A stretch of DNA of 64,000 nt. Source: Progne subis subis (taxonomy: Eukaryota; Chordata; Aves; Passeriformes; Hirundinidae). The translations under genes and the position numbers were made by a program. The stretch spans positions 62,001 through 126,000 of the forward strand of contig JAKJHU010000167.1 of the NCBI GenBank assembly GCA_022316685.1. Direction: 5' to 3'. Below are positions 43,602 through 56,000 of the stretch, piece by piece; positions within the stretch are counted from its first letter, which is position 1, and every line of letters starts with the position of its first letter. The notes under the pieces are model-generated. The model was given only the letters and a program-made list of their open reading frames with translations, was not told the origin of the DNA and searched no databases.

Positions 43602-46600
43602 CTCCTTATGAAGTCAAGAAGAGTTTTAATGTGTAGTATGGACATGCAACATGGACACAGCTTTTACCAACAACCAACCTGCAGCGCATCACCTATCCCT
43701 TCTCTAACACAAGAGTATTATAACATAATACGATACAATTAATATTCTCTTCAATCAAAGCATTATCTTTTCATTTTGTTTTCACTTTTAAGATTAGGCT
43801 TTAAAATGACTTTAATTGCTGCAGCCCTCCCACACAAATACAAGAGACTAGTTTATTGCAATGGGGAGCCCTAAATAGCACAGTCTGGTTTAGGCTGACT
43901 AATACAAACATGCATTTTGTTTAATTTTACATTTGTTCCTAGGGAGATTTCGCTCTCATCTCTTCTACCTCGCCTTCCACAGCATGTGACAGCACAGGAC
44001 ATCACCCGCCCCAGCGGGCTGAGCAGCACGGGCAGCTCTGGCTCCGTGCGTGGCAGCTCGGGGGACAGGCTGGCCACTGCTGGTCACCATCCTGCAGAGA
44101 AGGGAGGGCAGGCAGGCAGCACCACCAGAAATGTGTGTCCCAGCACGTCCAGGCGTCACAGCCAGAGCCAAGAGCAAGGAAACCTGCAGCAACTCTCCCT
44201 GAGGAGCGGAGCACAGCAGGTCCACCAGGCCAAAGCACATAAATACTCCCATGGTGCACTCAAGCAAGGCATCAGCCTCCACAAACACTCCGAGGCAGCT
44301 CACCTGCACCTGCTCAGCCACTCATACCCTCAGAAATCCCTCCTTAGCACCAGCACAAGAAAGAGACCTGGGAATTAACCCGGGTTAGAAGTAACCTGGC
44401 AAAGGCAGACCAAGTTTTAACCGAACGAATGCCTTATCCGGTGTATCACATGGCCAGAGACGCCAGAACAGGAGAAAGAACAGCACATGGAGAAGAAGAA
44501 GCAGGACTACTTACTCCCCTGCCATTAGTAGCTGTCGAAAAGGTTTGCACAACCACAGCCCCAAGTGCCTCAAACCACGGAGCCAGGAACTCCAAGCCAT
44601 TTGGGGGGAGGGCTGGAGGGGCCTGCTGAGGCACACCGACTCCTGAAAGCAGAGATCAGCAGCTTGCAGGACTTCAAAGGGAAGCCACTTCTAGCCTCCA
44701 AGCTATCCGCGCAGCCAAAGGCGGCTGGCGAAGGCTGCCAGCCCGCTCCTGCTGTCACAGGATCCTTGCCAGGCAAACAGCAGACCTGCAATTAGAAGAG
44801 GTGTTTGTTGGCCTCTCTTCTGCAGCTCATTAGCAGAGGTAAGGTTTGCAGTCAGAACAAGAACGTCCCGACCTCCAGGGAGCACAGCTCACTACAAATG
44901 TGAGACAAGGAACAAGTCCTCCTACCAGTCTCCATCCAACAGGGTGACCAGCTTCAGCATGCTGAGGAGGAACATTCCAGGCACTCAGCACAGAAGGTTA
45001 AGTGCTGCAGCAACACATCTTCCGTAAAAAGGCCCAGTTAACAGCTTTTGGTGCTCCCCCTCACAATCTTCTATCTCTATCTTGGTTATTTCAGACAACA
45101 CAAGACTCCAAAGGCAGCCTTGGAGAACCACCGAACTGGAGGTCTTGCTTTTAATAAGCTTTTCTTAACAAAGCCAAGAGCCTTCCTTTCCCTAAAGCAG
45201 ACTGGAGTTACTGTACAACAAGCTCCAGACACTTTCAGAAGCATCTTTCCTGTAGCTTCATAGGCAGGGAACAGTGACTTGCTCTGACCCTCCACGAGTG
45301 TTTCAGAAGGGGAGATGCAGTGCCAACAGGACTTCTGGGGTGAGAACCACTGAACCGCCTCTGCACACCGAAGGGAGGAACAACCAACAACACACACCCC
45401 TAACCAGCAATAACCTGACTCCAGAAGAGGCCAGGAGCAGATGCTCAGGAAAAAGTATAAGGACACAGCATTAAAGAGTCATTCTTCCACCCTCCTCTGC
45501 CCCCTACCTGCTCCCAGTTGGAGGTAAATTCCCAAGCCCAAAACTGAGTCTGAATCACTGCAATTACTGGCTCCCCACAGGGCTACCAACAGATCCAACT
45601 GCTCCTCAAAAGAGTAAGTCTCCTGAATATCCCACCACAATCACTCTACAGCTTAAACAGGCAGCACACAAAATCTACTGGGTTTAATTTTAAAGCTGCT
45701 GACAATTGATTACCCCCGGTATTCCCCATTTCTTACATAATAAGGAATTACCTAAGATCATCCCTTCCCATTTATTCACATCAGTTGTGACTTTAAGATC
45801 TCTGTAGTATTTCCTTTCAAGCATTTCTCCCCTTAGCAAGTCAGTTTATTTACACATCACCTCACCCATCCTTGCAAAACCAGGCTGAGCCAATGTCCCA
45901 TAAAACTAAAACAGGTCCCAAGCTTGAAGGAACTGTGGAGCTGAAGGACATTGATTATCCCAATCGCTTAGGGATTTACAGTGCCTTTGTATTCAAAGAG
46001 AACTCCATCCCTTGGGAAAAGGGGCCTTGATCTGGGGGGCTGGAGAGGTGTTTCAGAGCTGGTGGCACAGCAACCTGCAGGCACAAGGAACGCACAGCAC
46101 GTCCTCAGCAGAGCTGGCAGAAGGCTGTGTCCCAGCAGCCCTGGCACCAGCACGCTGCCAGACACGGCCGCAGAGCGACGGCACGGCCAGCACCGGGGCA
46201 CCGGCGAGGGGAGGCACCGCACGAAAGGCAAGAGCACATCAAAAGAGCTGCTAAAGAGGGATCTGCGCCGCCTGGCAGACTGACCCAGCACCTGAGTATC
46301 CCAGAGCAGATGAATCATGAGGTCAGCTCTGGCCTTCCAGGGGAAGGGCAGCATCTGCACTGCCAGCTGAGAGCAGCGGCACTCCTCCAGTGCAGTGCTG
46401 CTTTCTCCCCACGAAGGAATAGCTGTGCACTTACTGCACTGCCAGCACGGGCACACTCCTCACCTTCCTTCCAGAAAACAGCATCCCGTGCCGTTGCGCT
46501 TCAATGCTACTTTGACAATGCTCTACCGGAGCAGAAATTTGGGAGTGTGTTCTGAACAACCTCAATCTACAGATGCAAATCACTCCAAAATAGGAAGCTG

Positions 46601-49600
46601 TGAGCGCTCTGCGCACACAGTTCCAGAAGACCACACGTTTAGGAGGGGATTACCATCACCTGAGACTGGGTCACGTGCAAACTCAGGGTCCAAAGTAACA
46701 GAGAAAACTACTGCACTACAACCACTCACTGTTTTTGGACTGTACTTCTACACTTTTGAAAGCATTACTCTAAAACCATGTTTTGGCTGCAAACATAGTG
46801 GGAACAAAGGGAATTTCTTGAAAGCATTTCCATGGAATTCCATACATTTTGTTGTCAACAACATTTTATAAATTTGTGATCCCAAAACAGCTTTCAAAGA
46901 CATGTGAATTCAGCTTTCCAACACTGCTAGAAATCAGCTCCCATTCCTGATTTTTACAGATACGTACAGGCATGTACAGGATATAAATGCCCTACACCCC
47001 CAACATGTGGCACAGAACTGTGCTCAACCACAGCAGTGCTCAAAAGGCAAGGATTTTGATAGCATCTGATATCTCTGTAACTAAGATGCTCTTAAGCTCT
47101 CTGCCTCTGGACTACCCCCAGGTCCTAAAGTAACTAATCCATCCCCTAATCCACGTGCACACCCTGGCTGAGGCCAGCCTGCCATCCACCTCCGTGACAG
47201 CCACGAATCCTCACACACAGAGGCACTCAGCAACCACCTGCGTTCAATACCACCACTGCAACCTGCTGTAGCTCCTGACAGCTGCACAGGTGAGTGGGGC
47301 AAGTTTTCAGCCTGTTTATACACACTCGAGCAGGTACCAAGATGCCCATTTAAGAGTTCCAATACCAAGAATGTAAATGAATTCAAGTAGCTTTTCTTTG
47401 GCAGGGACAAGAAGGGCTGAGCGGGTGCCTAATTATTTCACAACGGCTGTCCCTAGATCCTATTTTAGCATCGGGCTTTCATTAAATTTAAGCATGACTT
47501 CAGAGTACCAGCTGGCTGGAAAAAACAAAAACCACAAACACAACCCACTCACAACACCCCACGGGTGTTCTTTCCCCGCCCATGTTCTCTTCCTACCCTC
47601 ACTGAGGGCTTGGAAGACACCAGATCCATTTGGAAAGCCAGCCTCAAAAGCAGATAAGTTCTGCAGGAAATGGCTATATTTAGCCCTCCCCTTTCACCTC
47701 AGCTCCTCCACACACTTGCATTCTCCTGCAAAAGGATCTTTCTACTCAGTGTTAGAGGTAATCTTCAGCAGGTCACCTCAGCAGAAAAAATGCAACCAAC
47801 TTCATACGTGTTAAGAGAAGAGCATGAACAATCACCAGAATATCAAATATTCAGCTACTAAGGCCTACAATAAAATTCTCACGTCCCAAAGCACGTTGAA
47901 TTGCAAGCCCCAGGAACACAATATGGCCAAAATCACTTTGAGTGGTGCCCACGGAGGGCAAGGCTGAACCTCTGCACACACTGTCCGGGTCTTCACCAAT
48001 TTCATCAGTAACTAACACAGCCATCCTATTCTCTACAGAATATAAACGTGAGGCAGCAAACTCAACAGCTCTGCAACTAAAATATTTTCCTAATAAATAA
48101 TTTGCTAAATTTATTTCCTAATAAATCATAAAATAAATGGTTAACAATGGTTCCTGGGCAGCGGAATATCAGCAACACCTCTGGAAACATCATCGGCACC
48201 AGGTCAGGAGAATTTCCCTTTCCCAGCTTGAAACTTTGAGACACATTATAAGACTTAAAAGTAAAAACATATAACGGGTTTTTTTCCCCTCAAGTTGTTT
48301 CATTTAAATAACAGCCTCACCTGATATAATTCCATCCTAACCACAATCTAGGCCTGTGAGAGCTGATTATTTACAAACTGAGGAGAGTGAGGCGTGAACT
48401 AAGTGACAGCAACAGACCTTAAAGTTTATCCCAAAATGAAGACAGAACAAAACACATCTCTCACCGAGTGTGAGGAGACAAACAGGCAGAGTTACAGTTC
48501 GGAATTACTCCCGAGTCCTGTGCCACTGGGCAAGGAGCACACACCCACCCCCTGAAACAGAGGAATGCAGGTCTTATCCCAGCAAACAAATCCTGAGGGA
48601 AGGCAAACCTCTGAAACCACTGCACACACTTAACACCTCCTGGGGAGAGCACAGGGCATACAGGAACTTTTTGTTCCCTTAAAACAGATCTCTAACACCT
48701 CCTCCTCTAAAAAAAAAGTTTCGGCCATCAAAGGACCCAGCCCGCACTTGAGAGCTCTCCACAGCCAGGACTCCAGCTTTTCCATTTCAATTGCAAGGCA
48801 CCCCAGCACTCTTCAAACAGCTCCAGCCCTTCAAGGACAGGGCCAGAGAGTATTTGCAAAGTGCCTGCTGCATTCCAGGTCAGCACCGTCCCTCTGAAGA
48901 TGAGTAGAGGGATCATAGCAAAGATCCTATTACAGGAAACAAAAGAAAAGTGAAAGCTTAAAAATAGACTTGTCATTGCCCAGAGCTGACTGCTATAGCC
49001 ACGGGAGTCTTCTTCAAGGAGAAGCTGAGATGGACTTCAATGCAGACCGCAGAAACACACGAGATTTGGGAAAAGAATCTGTTCTCTTCTGAGACCTCAA
49101 TGCATCCTTTTAAAAAGTGTTTTTGTACAAACGTGCCAGTTCTGCAGCTCAGACCAGAACCTGGAAGCTCCCACCAGTAACATGGTCCTGAGGCACTGGT
49201 GCCTCCAGCACAGCCACAAGAACCCCAGCTCGTTGAGAACCTGCTGAAGGTGAACTGCTCTCTCAGTTACTGGAAAGCAAAGTGGTTTAGTTTCAATTCA
49301 TGTAAAAGCACTGTTAGAAGCAAGTTATTTCAGCACTTTTTACAGTCAAGGAAAGACTGGGCAGCTCCCCCTAGCAGATTCACGGCCCAGATTTCAGAGG
49401 CCAGCATGCGGGTTTAGAGCCTGCAGGTTAACACGGAGCGGGCTGAGAGCGCAGTCTGCTCCAGGACCGTGCTCCCAGCCCGGCCGAGCGCTGCGGAGGC
49501 CAGGATCCGTCCTGCCCCGGAGCCCGGGCGGGCTGGCTGCGGGCCCCGGGGGGCTCAGGACCCGCTGCCTCCCCGCACCAGCGGCTTTGGCCACAGCAGA

Positions 49601-50017
49601 AGCCCCTTCAGCGGATGAGCTGGCACCGGGGACTTTGGCCTGTAACTTTCCTGTCCCCATCAAAGCTCGGACTCTCGGCGTATCGACGTGGGCAGAGCCA
49701 GCAATCCACGGGGAGCTCACCGCGCCTCCCCCCCGGGCAAGCTCCGTGCAGCCCCATGGCAGCCACCGAAGGAAATTAACTCTACCCGGCCAAAACCACC
49801 GCAAGTTCACGAACAGCAGAGAAAAGGGACAGCCCAGCCCTGCCCTCCCCGCGGCGATGCTGCACCCCCGACCGCGGCCGCGGCACCGCGGGGCCCTTGA
49901 GCGCCCCCCGCCCGGACCGGGGAACCCCAGGGCCGCCGCCCCCCGCCAACCCTCCCGGGCGGCGGGACCGATCTGCACCGGCGGCGGGACCGACCCGCTC
50001 CGGCGGCCGGGACTCAC

Positions 50018-50190
50018 CCGCTGGGCCGGCGGGACGGAGCGGCACGGGGCGGCACGGAGCTGGCCGTGCTGCGGAGCTGGCCGTGCTGCAGCGCTGCCCC
50101 GCTCGGGCCGGCGGGGCCGGGGGCGGCCGCGGGCGGCGGCGGCTCCGCTGACAAAGGAGCGCGGGCGGGGCAGCGCCGCACCGGCAATAG
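50018..50190 (-). other. ACVR1: Putative noncoding exon 1 of ACVR1
   Basis: The minus strand reads CCCAGCGG|GTGAGTCC, a full-consensus 5' splice site, in the middle of the CpG island. The sequence before it would be a noncoding first exon. The downstream border (50018) is well defined; the start at about 50190 is a guess placed just below the ETS/CRE motif. Confidence 0.55.
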
Positions 50191-50194
50191 CCGC

Positions 50195-50206
50195 GCGTCA
50201 CTTCCG
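50195..50206 (-). promoter_or_regulatory. ETS/CRE composite motif
   Basis: CGGAAGTGACGC on the minus strand combines an ETS-family core (CGGAAGT) with a TGACGC CREB/ATF half site, a known arrangement in CpG-island promoters. Confidence 0.55.
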
Positions 50207-50220
50207 CCCGCCGCCGCCCC

Positions 50221-50234
50221 GCGCCCCCTGCCGG
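50221..50234 (-). promoter_or_regulatory. CTCF-like core motif at promoter
   Basis: The minus strand reads CCGGCAGGGGGCGC, one mismatch (third base) from CCASYAGRKGGC and followed by the favoured GC. It lies about 50 bp from the GGGTTC array and is convergent with the plus-strand motif at 25283. Confidence 0.45.
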
Positions 50235-50274
50235 CATCGCCCGGCCATGGCGGCTGCTCGGGCACGGCGGCGGC

Positions 50275-50645
50275 GGGCTCGGGTTCGGGTTCGGGTTCGG
50301 GTTCGGGTTCGGGTTCGGGTTCGGGTTCGGGTTCGGGTTCGGGTTCGGGTTTAGGTTTGGGTCCGGATTCGTTTCGTGTTCGGTTCAGGTTCCTGGGTTC
50401 GGGTTCGGGTTCGTGTTCGGGTTCGGGTCCGGGTCCGGTTTGGGTTTAGGTTTGAGTTTGGGTCTGGGTTCGGGTCCGGATTCGGTTCGGGTTCTGGTTT
50501 CGGGTTCAGGTTTGGGCTGGGGTTCGGTTCGGGTTCGGGTCCTGTTTGGGTTTAGGTTTGAGTTTGGGTTTGGGTCCGGATTCGTTTCGGGTCCGGGTTC
50601 CTGGGTTCGGGTTCGGTTTGGGTTTGAGTTCGGATTCGGTGCGGG
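50275..50645. repeat. GGGTTC hexamer array at the promoter
   Basis: Eleven perfect GGGTTC units occupy 50281-50346, followed by about 300 bp of decayed units (GGGTCC, GGTTTGG, GGGTTTAGG). Every perfect unit carries one CpG and one GGG run with a 3-nt loop, so the plus strand can form G-quadruplexes. An Arg-Val-Arg-Val open frame over it is an artefact. Confidence 0.97.
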
Positions 50646-50924
50646 GGAACCGAAATCCCGTCCCGATCACCGGGAACGAGGGACAAAAGCATGCAGGGAC
50701 TACGGGCAGCCAGACCCCTGAAGCCCGGAGGGTCCCTGGTGGCACTCGCTGCCCCCCCAGAGCCCGGGGCGCAGCAGGGACCGTGCGGCTCCGGGACATC
50801 CCCGGGAGGGGACTCAGCGCCTGCCTGGGCTCTGCTCAGGCCTGTGGGCGACGCTCCCTGCACACAGGGACACACCGGGACACACGGGGACAGGCAAGGA
50901 CACCCCAGCCCCTCTCAGCTGAGC

Positions 50925-51112
50925 TCCTCTCCAGCCTGAGCCGCCCCAGCTCCCCCAGCCTTTCCCAGGCACAGAGATGCTCCAGGCCCTTCCTGAGCTC
51001 CAGGATCTCCTGTCCCTGCTGTGCTGAGGATCCAGGGCTGGACACAGCACCCAGAGGTGTCCCCAGGGCTGGGCACAGGGGCCGGATCACCCAGGGGTGC
51101 CTCACAGGAAAC
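50925..51112 (-). mobile_element. CR1 LINE internal 3' fragment
   Basis: 'cctctccagcctgagccgcc', 'cagcctttcccaggcacag', 'agatgctccaggccctt' and 'agggctggacacagcaccc' are complement phrases of the CR1 region some 300-450 bp from its 3' end. Confidence 0.8.
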
Positions 51113-51282
51113 TGACTCTAATTCTCACACCAAATTATTCATAAAGTAGTTATTGTCACATCATAATTTTTAAGGTTGAAGGTGTCTTCCTTTATCTTGA
51201 AGGTTTAACACTCCCTCATCCACCTGAATTAGTTCCCCAAAATCATATATTCTTCCAAGCACGGTATTTCAATCATACTCCA

Positions 51283-51372
51283 AGTCACAGAACCCCCAAA
51301 TGGTTTGGATTGGAAGGGATCTTGCAGCCCATCTTGTTCCACCTCTGCCACGGGCAGGGACACCTTCGGGTA
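51283..51372 (-). mobile_element. CR1 LINE 3' end fragment
   Basis: 'gtcacagaacccccaaatgg' and 'tttggattggaagggatctt' followed by 'gccacgggcagggacacctt' is the complement of a CR1 3' end. It is short and cut off after about 90 bp. Confidence 0.85.
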
Positions 51373-51921
51373 CATTAAGGTCACTGTGACACTGACTTTG
51401 GGTGGAACCAATGGCCCTGTGCCAGCTGCACTAAGCCAACGTCACAGAGGTTCCTGGAAAGGCAAAGGCTTCTTCCTAAGTGGGAAAATGAAGCGGATTT
51501 CCAGAATAACTGCATCTAATTACTGTCAGCAGAGCTCTTACGTTATGACGTGATGGATTAAGGACGACATCCTTGTCAAATAAGTACAAAGAATCCTGAG
51601 CAGACCAAGTAGATGAGGAATTCCCAAATATTACTGACCTGACGCTCCACATCCATTCTGCCATGGTACAGGGTGTGCACCCCAGCACTGTTTTGTGTTT
51701 CCCCAGGGCAGTGGTGGGGTGCCAGAGGCACTGGCAGGGTGAGTCCCACCACCCCAGTGGAGCAGGCTGGGTGACCCCCCTCTCTCGGCTGTCACGTTCC
51801 CTCAGGATCAGCTGGGGCTGCCCTTGGTCCCTGAGCCTCACGTGCCTGGTCCAGGCTGTGTCTGTGTTCCTGGGCACTGCTCTGCTGGAGGGACACGGGG
51901 CCCTGCAGGCTCCAGCACCCA

Positions 51922-52446
51922 CAGCAGCCAGCACACAGCCAGAGCCAGCACACAGACAGAGCACAGCCAGAGCCAGAGCCAGCACACAGCCAGAGCCAGC
52001 ACACAGCCAGAGCCAGCACACAGCCAGAGCACAGCCAGAGCCAGAGCCAGCACACAGCCAGAGCCAGAGCACAGCCAGAGCCAGCACACAGCCAGAGCCA
52101 GAGCACAGCCAGAGCCAGAGCACACAGCCAGAGCCAGAGCCAGCACACAGCCAGAGCCAGCACACAGCCAGAGCACAGCCAGAGCCAGAGCCAGAGCACA
52201 GCCAGAGCCAACACACAGCCAGAGCCAGCACACAGCCAGAGCACAGCCAGAGCCAGAGCCAGAGCACACAGCCAGAGCCAGCACACAGCCAGAGCACAGC
52301 CAGAGCCAGAGCACAGCCAGAGCCAGAGCACAGCCAGAGCCAACACACAGCCAGAGCACAGCCAGAGCCAGAGCCAGAGCACAGCCAGAGCACAGCCAGA
52401 GCCAGAGCACAGCCAGAGCCAGAGCCAGCACACAGCCAGAGCACAG

Positions 52447-52489
<43 letters not shown>

Positions 52490-52712
52490 ACAGCCAGAGC
52501 CAGCACACAGCCAGAGCCAGAGCCAGCACACAGCCAGAGCCAGCACACAGCCAGAGCACAGCCAGAGCCAGAGCCAGAGCACAGCCAGAGCCAGAGCACA
52601 GCCAGAGCCAGCACACAGCCAGAGCCAGCACACAGCCAGAGCCAGAGCACAGCCAGAGCCAGCACACAGCCAGAGCCAGCACACAGCCAGAGCCAGAGCA
52701 CACAGCCAGGAC
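51922..52712. repeat. AGCCAG / AGCACACAGCC compound array, about 790 bp
   Basis: Only two short words are used: CAGAGC (6 bp) and CAGCACA or CAGAGCACA extensions. They are arranged in blocks such as AGCCAGAGCCAGCACACAGC. Copies are nearly free of point changes, so length change appears faster than mutation. Open frames of 300-470 residues in five frames (Gln-Pro-Glu, Leu-Trp-Leu) come from this composition. Confidence 0.97.
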
Positions 52713-52904
52713 CAGCACAGGCCTCCTCCATGGCCAGGCACCCAGGGGCTGTGCAGGGACAGCCACAAGCAGTGTCCCATCAAATGGGACAGTGTGATGG
52801 CATGGGTGATGGCAGCGAGCCCTGCAGCTTCCCCTGCCACCACCTGCAGCTGTTTGGGCCCAGGCACGGGTCTCCTTAGTGAGACCACTCCAAAGTCTTT
52901 CAGA

Positions 52905-53080
52905 CAATGGCAGGGGCTGCCCAGGGGGTGATGGAGTCCCTGTCCCTGGAGGTGCTCCAGGCATCACTGGACGTGGCACTCAGTGCTCTGGGCTGAGTGA
53001 CAAGGTGGGGATTGGGCACAGGTGGGACTCAATGACCTCAGAAGTCTTTTCCAGTCTGACTGATTCTGCTCCTGTGTCAC
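52905..53080 (+). mobile_element. CR1 LINE 3' fragment, sense
   Basis: 'gggtgatggagtccctgtcc', 'ctggaggtgctccaggca' and 'actcaatgacctcagaag' then 'cttttccagtctgactga' form a sense CR1 3' end. Confidence 0.88.
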
Positions 53081-56000
53081 AAGGGACGTGGTTGTGCTTT
53101 TTCTCCACACATGCTCTTCCCGAGCAGCATGAGCATGTGCAGACAGGAGGTGAGGACCTCGGAGGAGCGGAACAGGAGACGCGGAGACGTAGCACAAGTC
53201 AGGCTGGGACAGCATGAGTAGCAATCACAGCCGTGCTGCCAGGGCAGGAGGCAAATGCTCATTCCCTTGGGAAAAGGCAGGTGGATGGAGGGTTTGGAAA
53301 GTGCTCCCAATGAAGCTCCTTTGTGCATACAGCCCATTTATGCACAGCCCTCCAAATGGGGCCAGGATTTGACTCACTATGAGTAATAGGAATATTTTAA
53401 ACAGAGAAAAGACTACTAATTCCCTTAAAAATACAAATAGGTCTACATTTGGCTCAACAGCACAAGGCCAGTGATTTTCCACAGTGTACTGCCAAGTAGC
53501 TGAATGTGACATTCAAGTAGCTCAAGTGTAGGTGTTCCTCGGGAGAAAATTCAGCTCTAACAAGGACCATTTTCCAGAAGAGAAGACTAAAGGTTGGGTA
53601 TCTAATACAGCTTTTCAAAATTTAACCAAACAGCTACATCTCCAGAAGTGCCAAGTTTCCCTTGAGGCCCCACAGGTGGTGTTGGCAGCCAACACTCCTG
53701 AACACCCACCTGCTTATTTGCAGCCAAAAGCACTTTTGCCTGTGCTGGCCCATGTGGTTACCTGAGCTCCCAGGAGAGGGTGACCCTGCTGGGCTGAGAG
53801 CTGCCCCTCGCTAATGCCCGCCGCCTTCCCGGGACACACCAGCAGCCGCATGGAAGCGCCATGCATGGAAAAGTTTCTGCTTTACATCTGGTAGAAGAAT
53901 ATGAATTTTGGAAGCTGTCATTGAGTAGCCCATGCATGGCTCACCAAGGGACAGCTGCTGCTGAGTGCTCATTCACAGCCACGGGGGGAACCAGTGCTGG
54001 GAACTGGAATTAGGCAGCTCCTGCCCACAACCTCCCGTAGCTGGATCACGTACAGTTTACATGTCACTGATTTCTGATTAATAGTGAGGCAGAGGGAAGA
54101 ATTAGGTTGCTGAAGAAATCTCAGCGTAATCTATAAACAGGGATATTTTTTCTGTTCTTTTGAATGCTACTTCTTATTTATCGTCATAAGCATCCTTACA
54201 AATAAATTTGCTTTACAAACAGTGTGGGGTTTTTTTCAATTATCTTTTCTATAGGTGATGTGATTGTTGACAGGAAATTCCAGCTGTAAGTAGAATTTTA
54301 TCTGTAATAACATTATCTGGGGAGAAAACCAGGGCTGCAGTCTGAGAGGGATATAATGACAAAGTGTTTGGGTTAGTGGCTGGCAGTGCCATCCCAGAGT
54401 CAGAGGTGCCGGTTGGAGATTTGGGGAGGATCACAGGGCTGTCTCTGTGCCCCAGGTGTCGTGCTGGCACAGCGAGGGTAGCAAAGCATCTGGCTTGGCA
54501 GGTATTTTACAGTCCCCAAGGAAAGGTGGAGTGGATTTGATGGGGTATTCATACACAGCTGACTTAGCACAGCTTTGCAAGGAGCAGAGTGTGATTAAAT
54601 TTGGGGTCTTCCAGTTCCCAGCAGGAGAATGTTGTGCGGCTTTCTCTGTGCTGGGGAACAGCCTGAAACATCTTCCTGGAAAATGTTTGCATTAATCAGA
54701 TGTAATAATGGCATGTCCATGTGAAAGGAGCGCTGTGGGCACAAATTGCCACCCACAGACATCAGAATAAACACATTAATGCTATGCAAATACCGTGGTC
54801 TTCAGAAGTCTGTGGGCCCCAGAACACAACGCACGCAGAGCACACCTTGAGCTATGGGGCAGGTTCACCCTGTCATCCTTCCTTCCACACAGAAAACCCT
54901 CCTAAGACAGCAAGTATAGCAAAATCAGGCTTCTTTGTTTTGAAACAATTTCCATGGTAACTTGAACTGCCTTGGTTCTTCATAAATTCTGACTCTCTCT
55001 GGAGCAGCTGGGATTTCAAGTCAGACCACTTCACAATGCTCTGTGAGTGTAGAAACAGCTCACGCAGCTGGAAGATGCCAGGGAGGAAATGTTTCAAAGA
55101 GGGGGATTCTGGAGCCCAGACCAGGCCCCTCCTTTGGTAAAACCATCGCCCTTTAGACTCCCGTGCCTTTCCAAGCTCTGTGGAGTGGTGAGAGCTGCCC
55201 CAGACCAACAGAGGGGAGCAGGCAGGGCTGGGGATCCTGGGGAGGGCTCTGGGGACAGATGGACCCCAGCACAAAAAAACACTAACAAACACTGTTATTC
55301 CTTCTAAAATACACAGTAAAATATCATTTTGTTGCAGCACACAGAATGAGGCTGTGCATGACAAAGCCAGCCTGATAATTGCCTTCAGAGCTGCTGAGGT
55401 TTTTAGCTCTTTAGAGTTATTAACATCAGCACATAAAGACTTTGCTTGTATGCTCGAGGTGAGCTGCGGTACAGAAATAATAATCCGGGTGACCTTCCAA
55501 GCTCCTGCTTGTCATGAATTATTTTCTTCTGCCTGGAGGAAATTTCTAAATATATATCTGTATATATGCATGCAAACAAGCAAACCTGGCAGTGGCAACG
55601 CAGCAAAGTTGCATCACCGCCCCTCCCAGCGCAGCAACTGGCCCCAGCACAGCTGCTGAGAAAACCCCAGGAAGTGCTCGGGTTTGAAATGAAAGAGCTT
55701 GTTCTACTATTTAGCTGTGATAAATGTGACTGGGAGTCCATGTATTTCATCAGGCGTCTGTGAGTCAGGCAGGTGAGTCACAGACGGAGCCGCACTGCAG
55801 CAGCCGCTGGGGCCTGTCCCAGCAGCTCCACGGCACGCAGAGCTCCCGCTGGCTCTCGGTGAGTGTGAGGACAGCACGGGGACATGCCTGCTGTCCCGGC
55901 AGCTCTGGAGAGGGCCTCACCCCCAGCACCTCCCACACATCTCCTTTTCCAAGTCCTTGCCTCGTGTGCATCTTCACATCACGAACCCCACGGACTTTGG

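Larger units (their letters stand above)
21489..50011 (-). other. ACVR1: ACVR1 5' intron region
   Basis: About 28.5 kb between the first coding exon and the CpG-island donor. It contains the 63/65-bp minisatellite (23079-23720), a CTCF-type motif (25283-25294), the 41-bp minisatellite (25334-26475) with 52-bp units beyond it, a CR1 (28140-28425), a 32-bp triplicate (29904-29999), a TA run (43563-43601) and a weak tRNA-like sequence (42505-42570). The rest is moderately AT-rich and unique as far as I can see. Noncoding exons may lie here but cannot be placed from sequence alone. Confidence 0.65.
49420..50274 (-). promoter_or_regulatory. ACVR1: CpG island, likely ACVR1 promoter
   Basis: CpG-dense sequence begins near 49.42 kb and is strongest from 49850 to 50270. 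It contains a minus-strand splice donor (50012-50017), a GC box GGGCGGGG (50163-50170), a minus-strand CGGAAGTGACGC (50195-50206) that joins an ETS core to a CRE-type half, and a CTCF-like core (50221-50234). No TATA box is seen. This is the standard form of a broad housekeeping-type promoter and is correctly placed upstream of ACVR1. The GGGTTC array starts at its upstream edge. Confidence 0.75.

Noticed and set aside
44369..44460. Possible tRNA-Arg-like sequence (GGATAAGGCATT and GGGTTAATTCCC on the minus strand)
   Set aside because: The arms do not pair and spacing is wrong; the matching pieces are short enough for chance.
49587..50354. 255-residue plus-strand frame ending in Arg-Val repeats
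   Set aside because: It crosses the CpG island and the GGGTTC array; high GC removes stops. No recognisable domain.
51476..52979. Open frames of 297-470 residues on both strands
   Set aside because: All derive from the AGCCAG array, are open in several frames at once and have only two or three kinds of residue.
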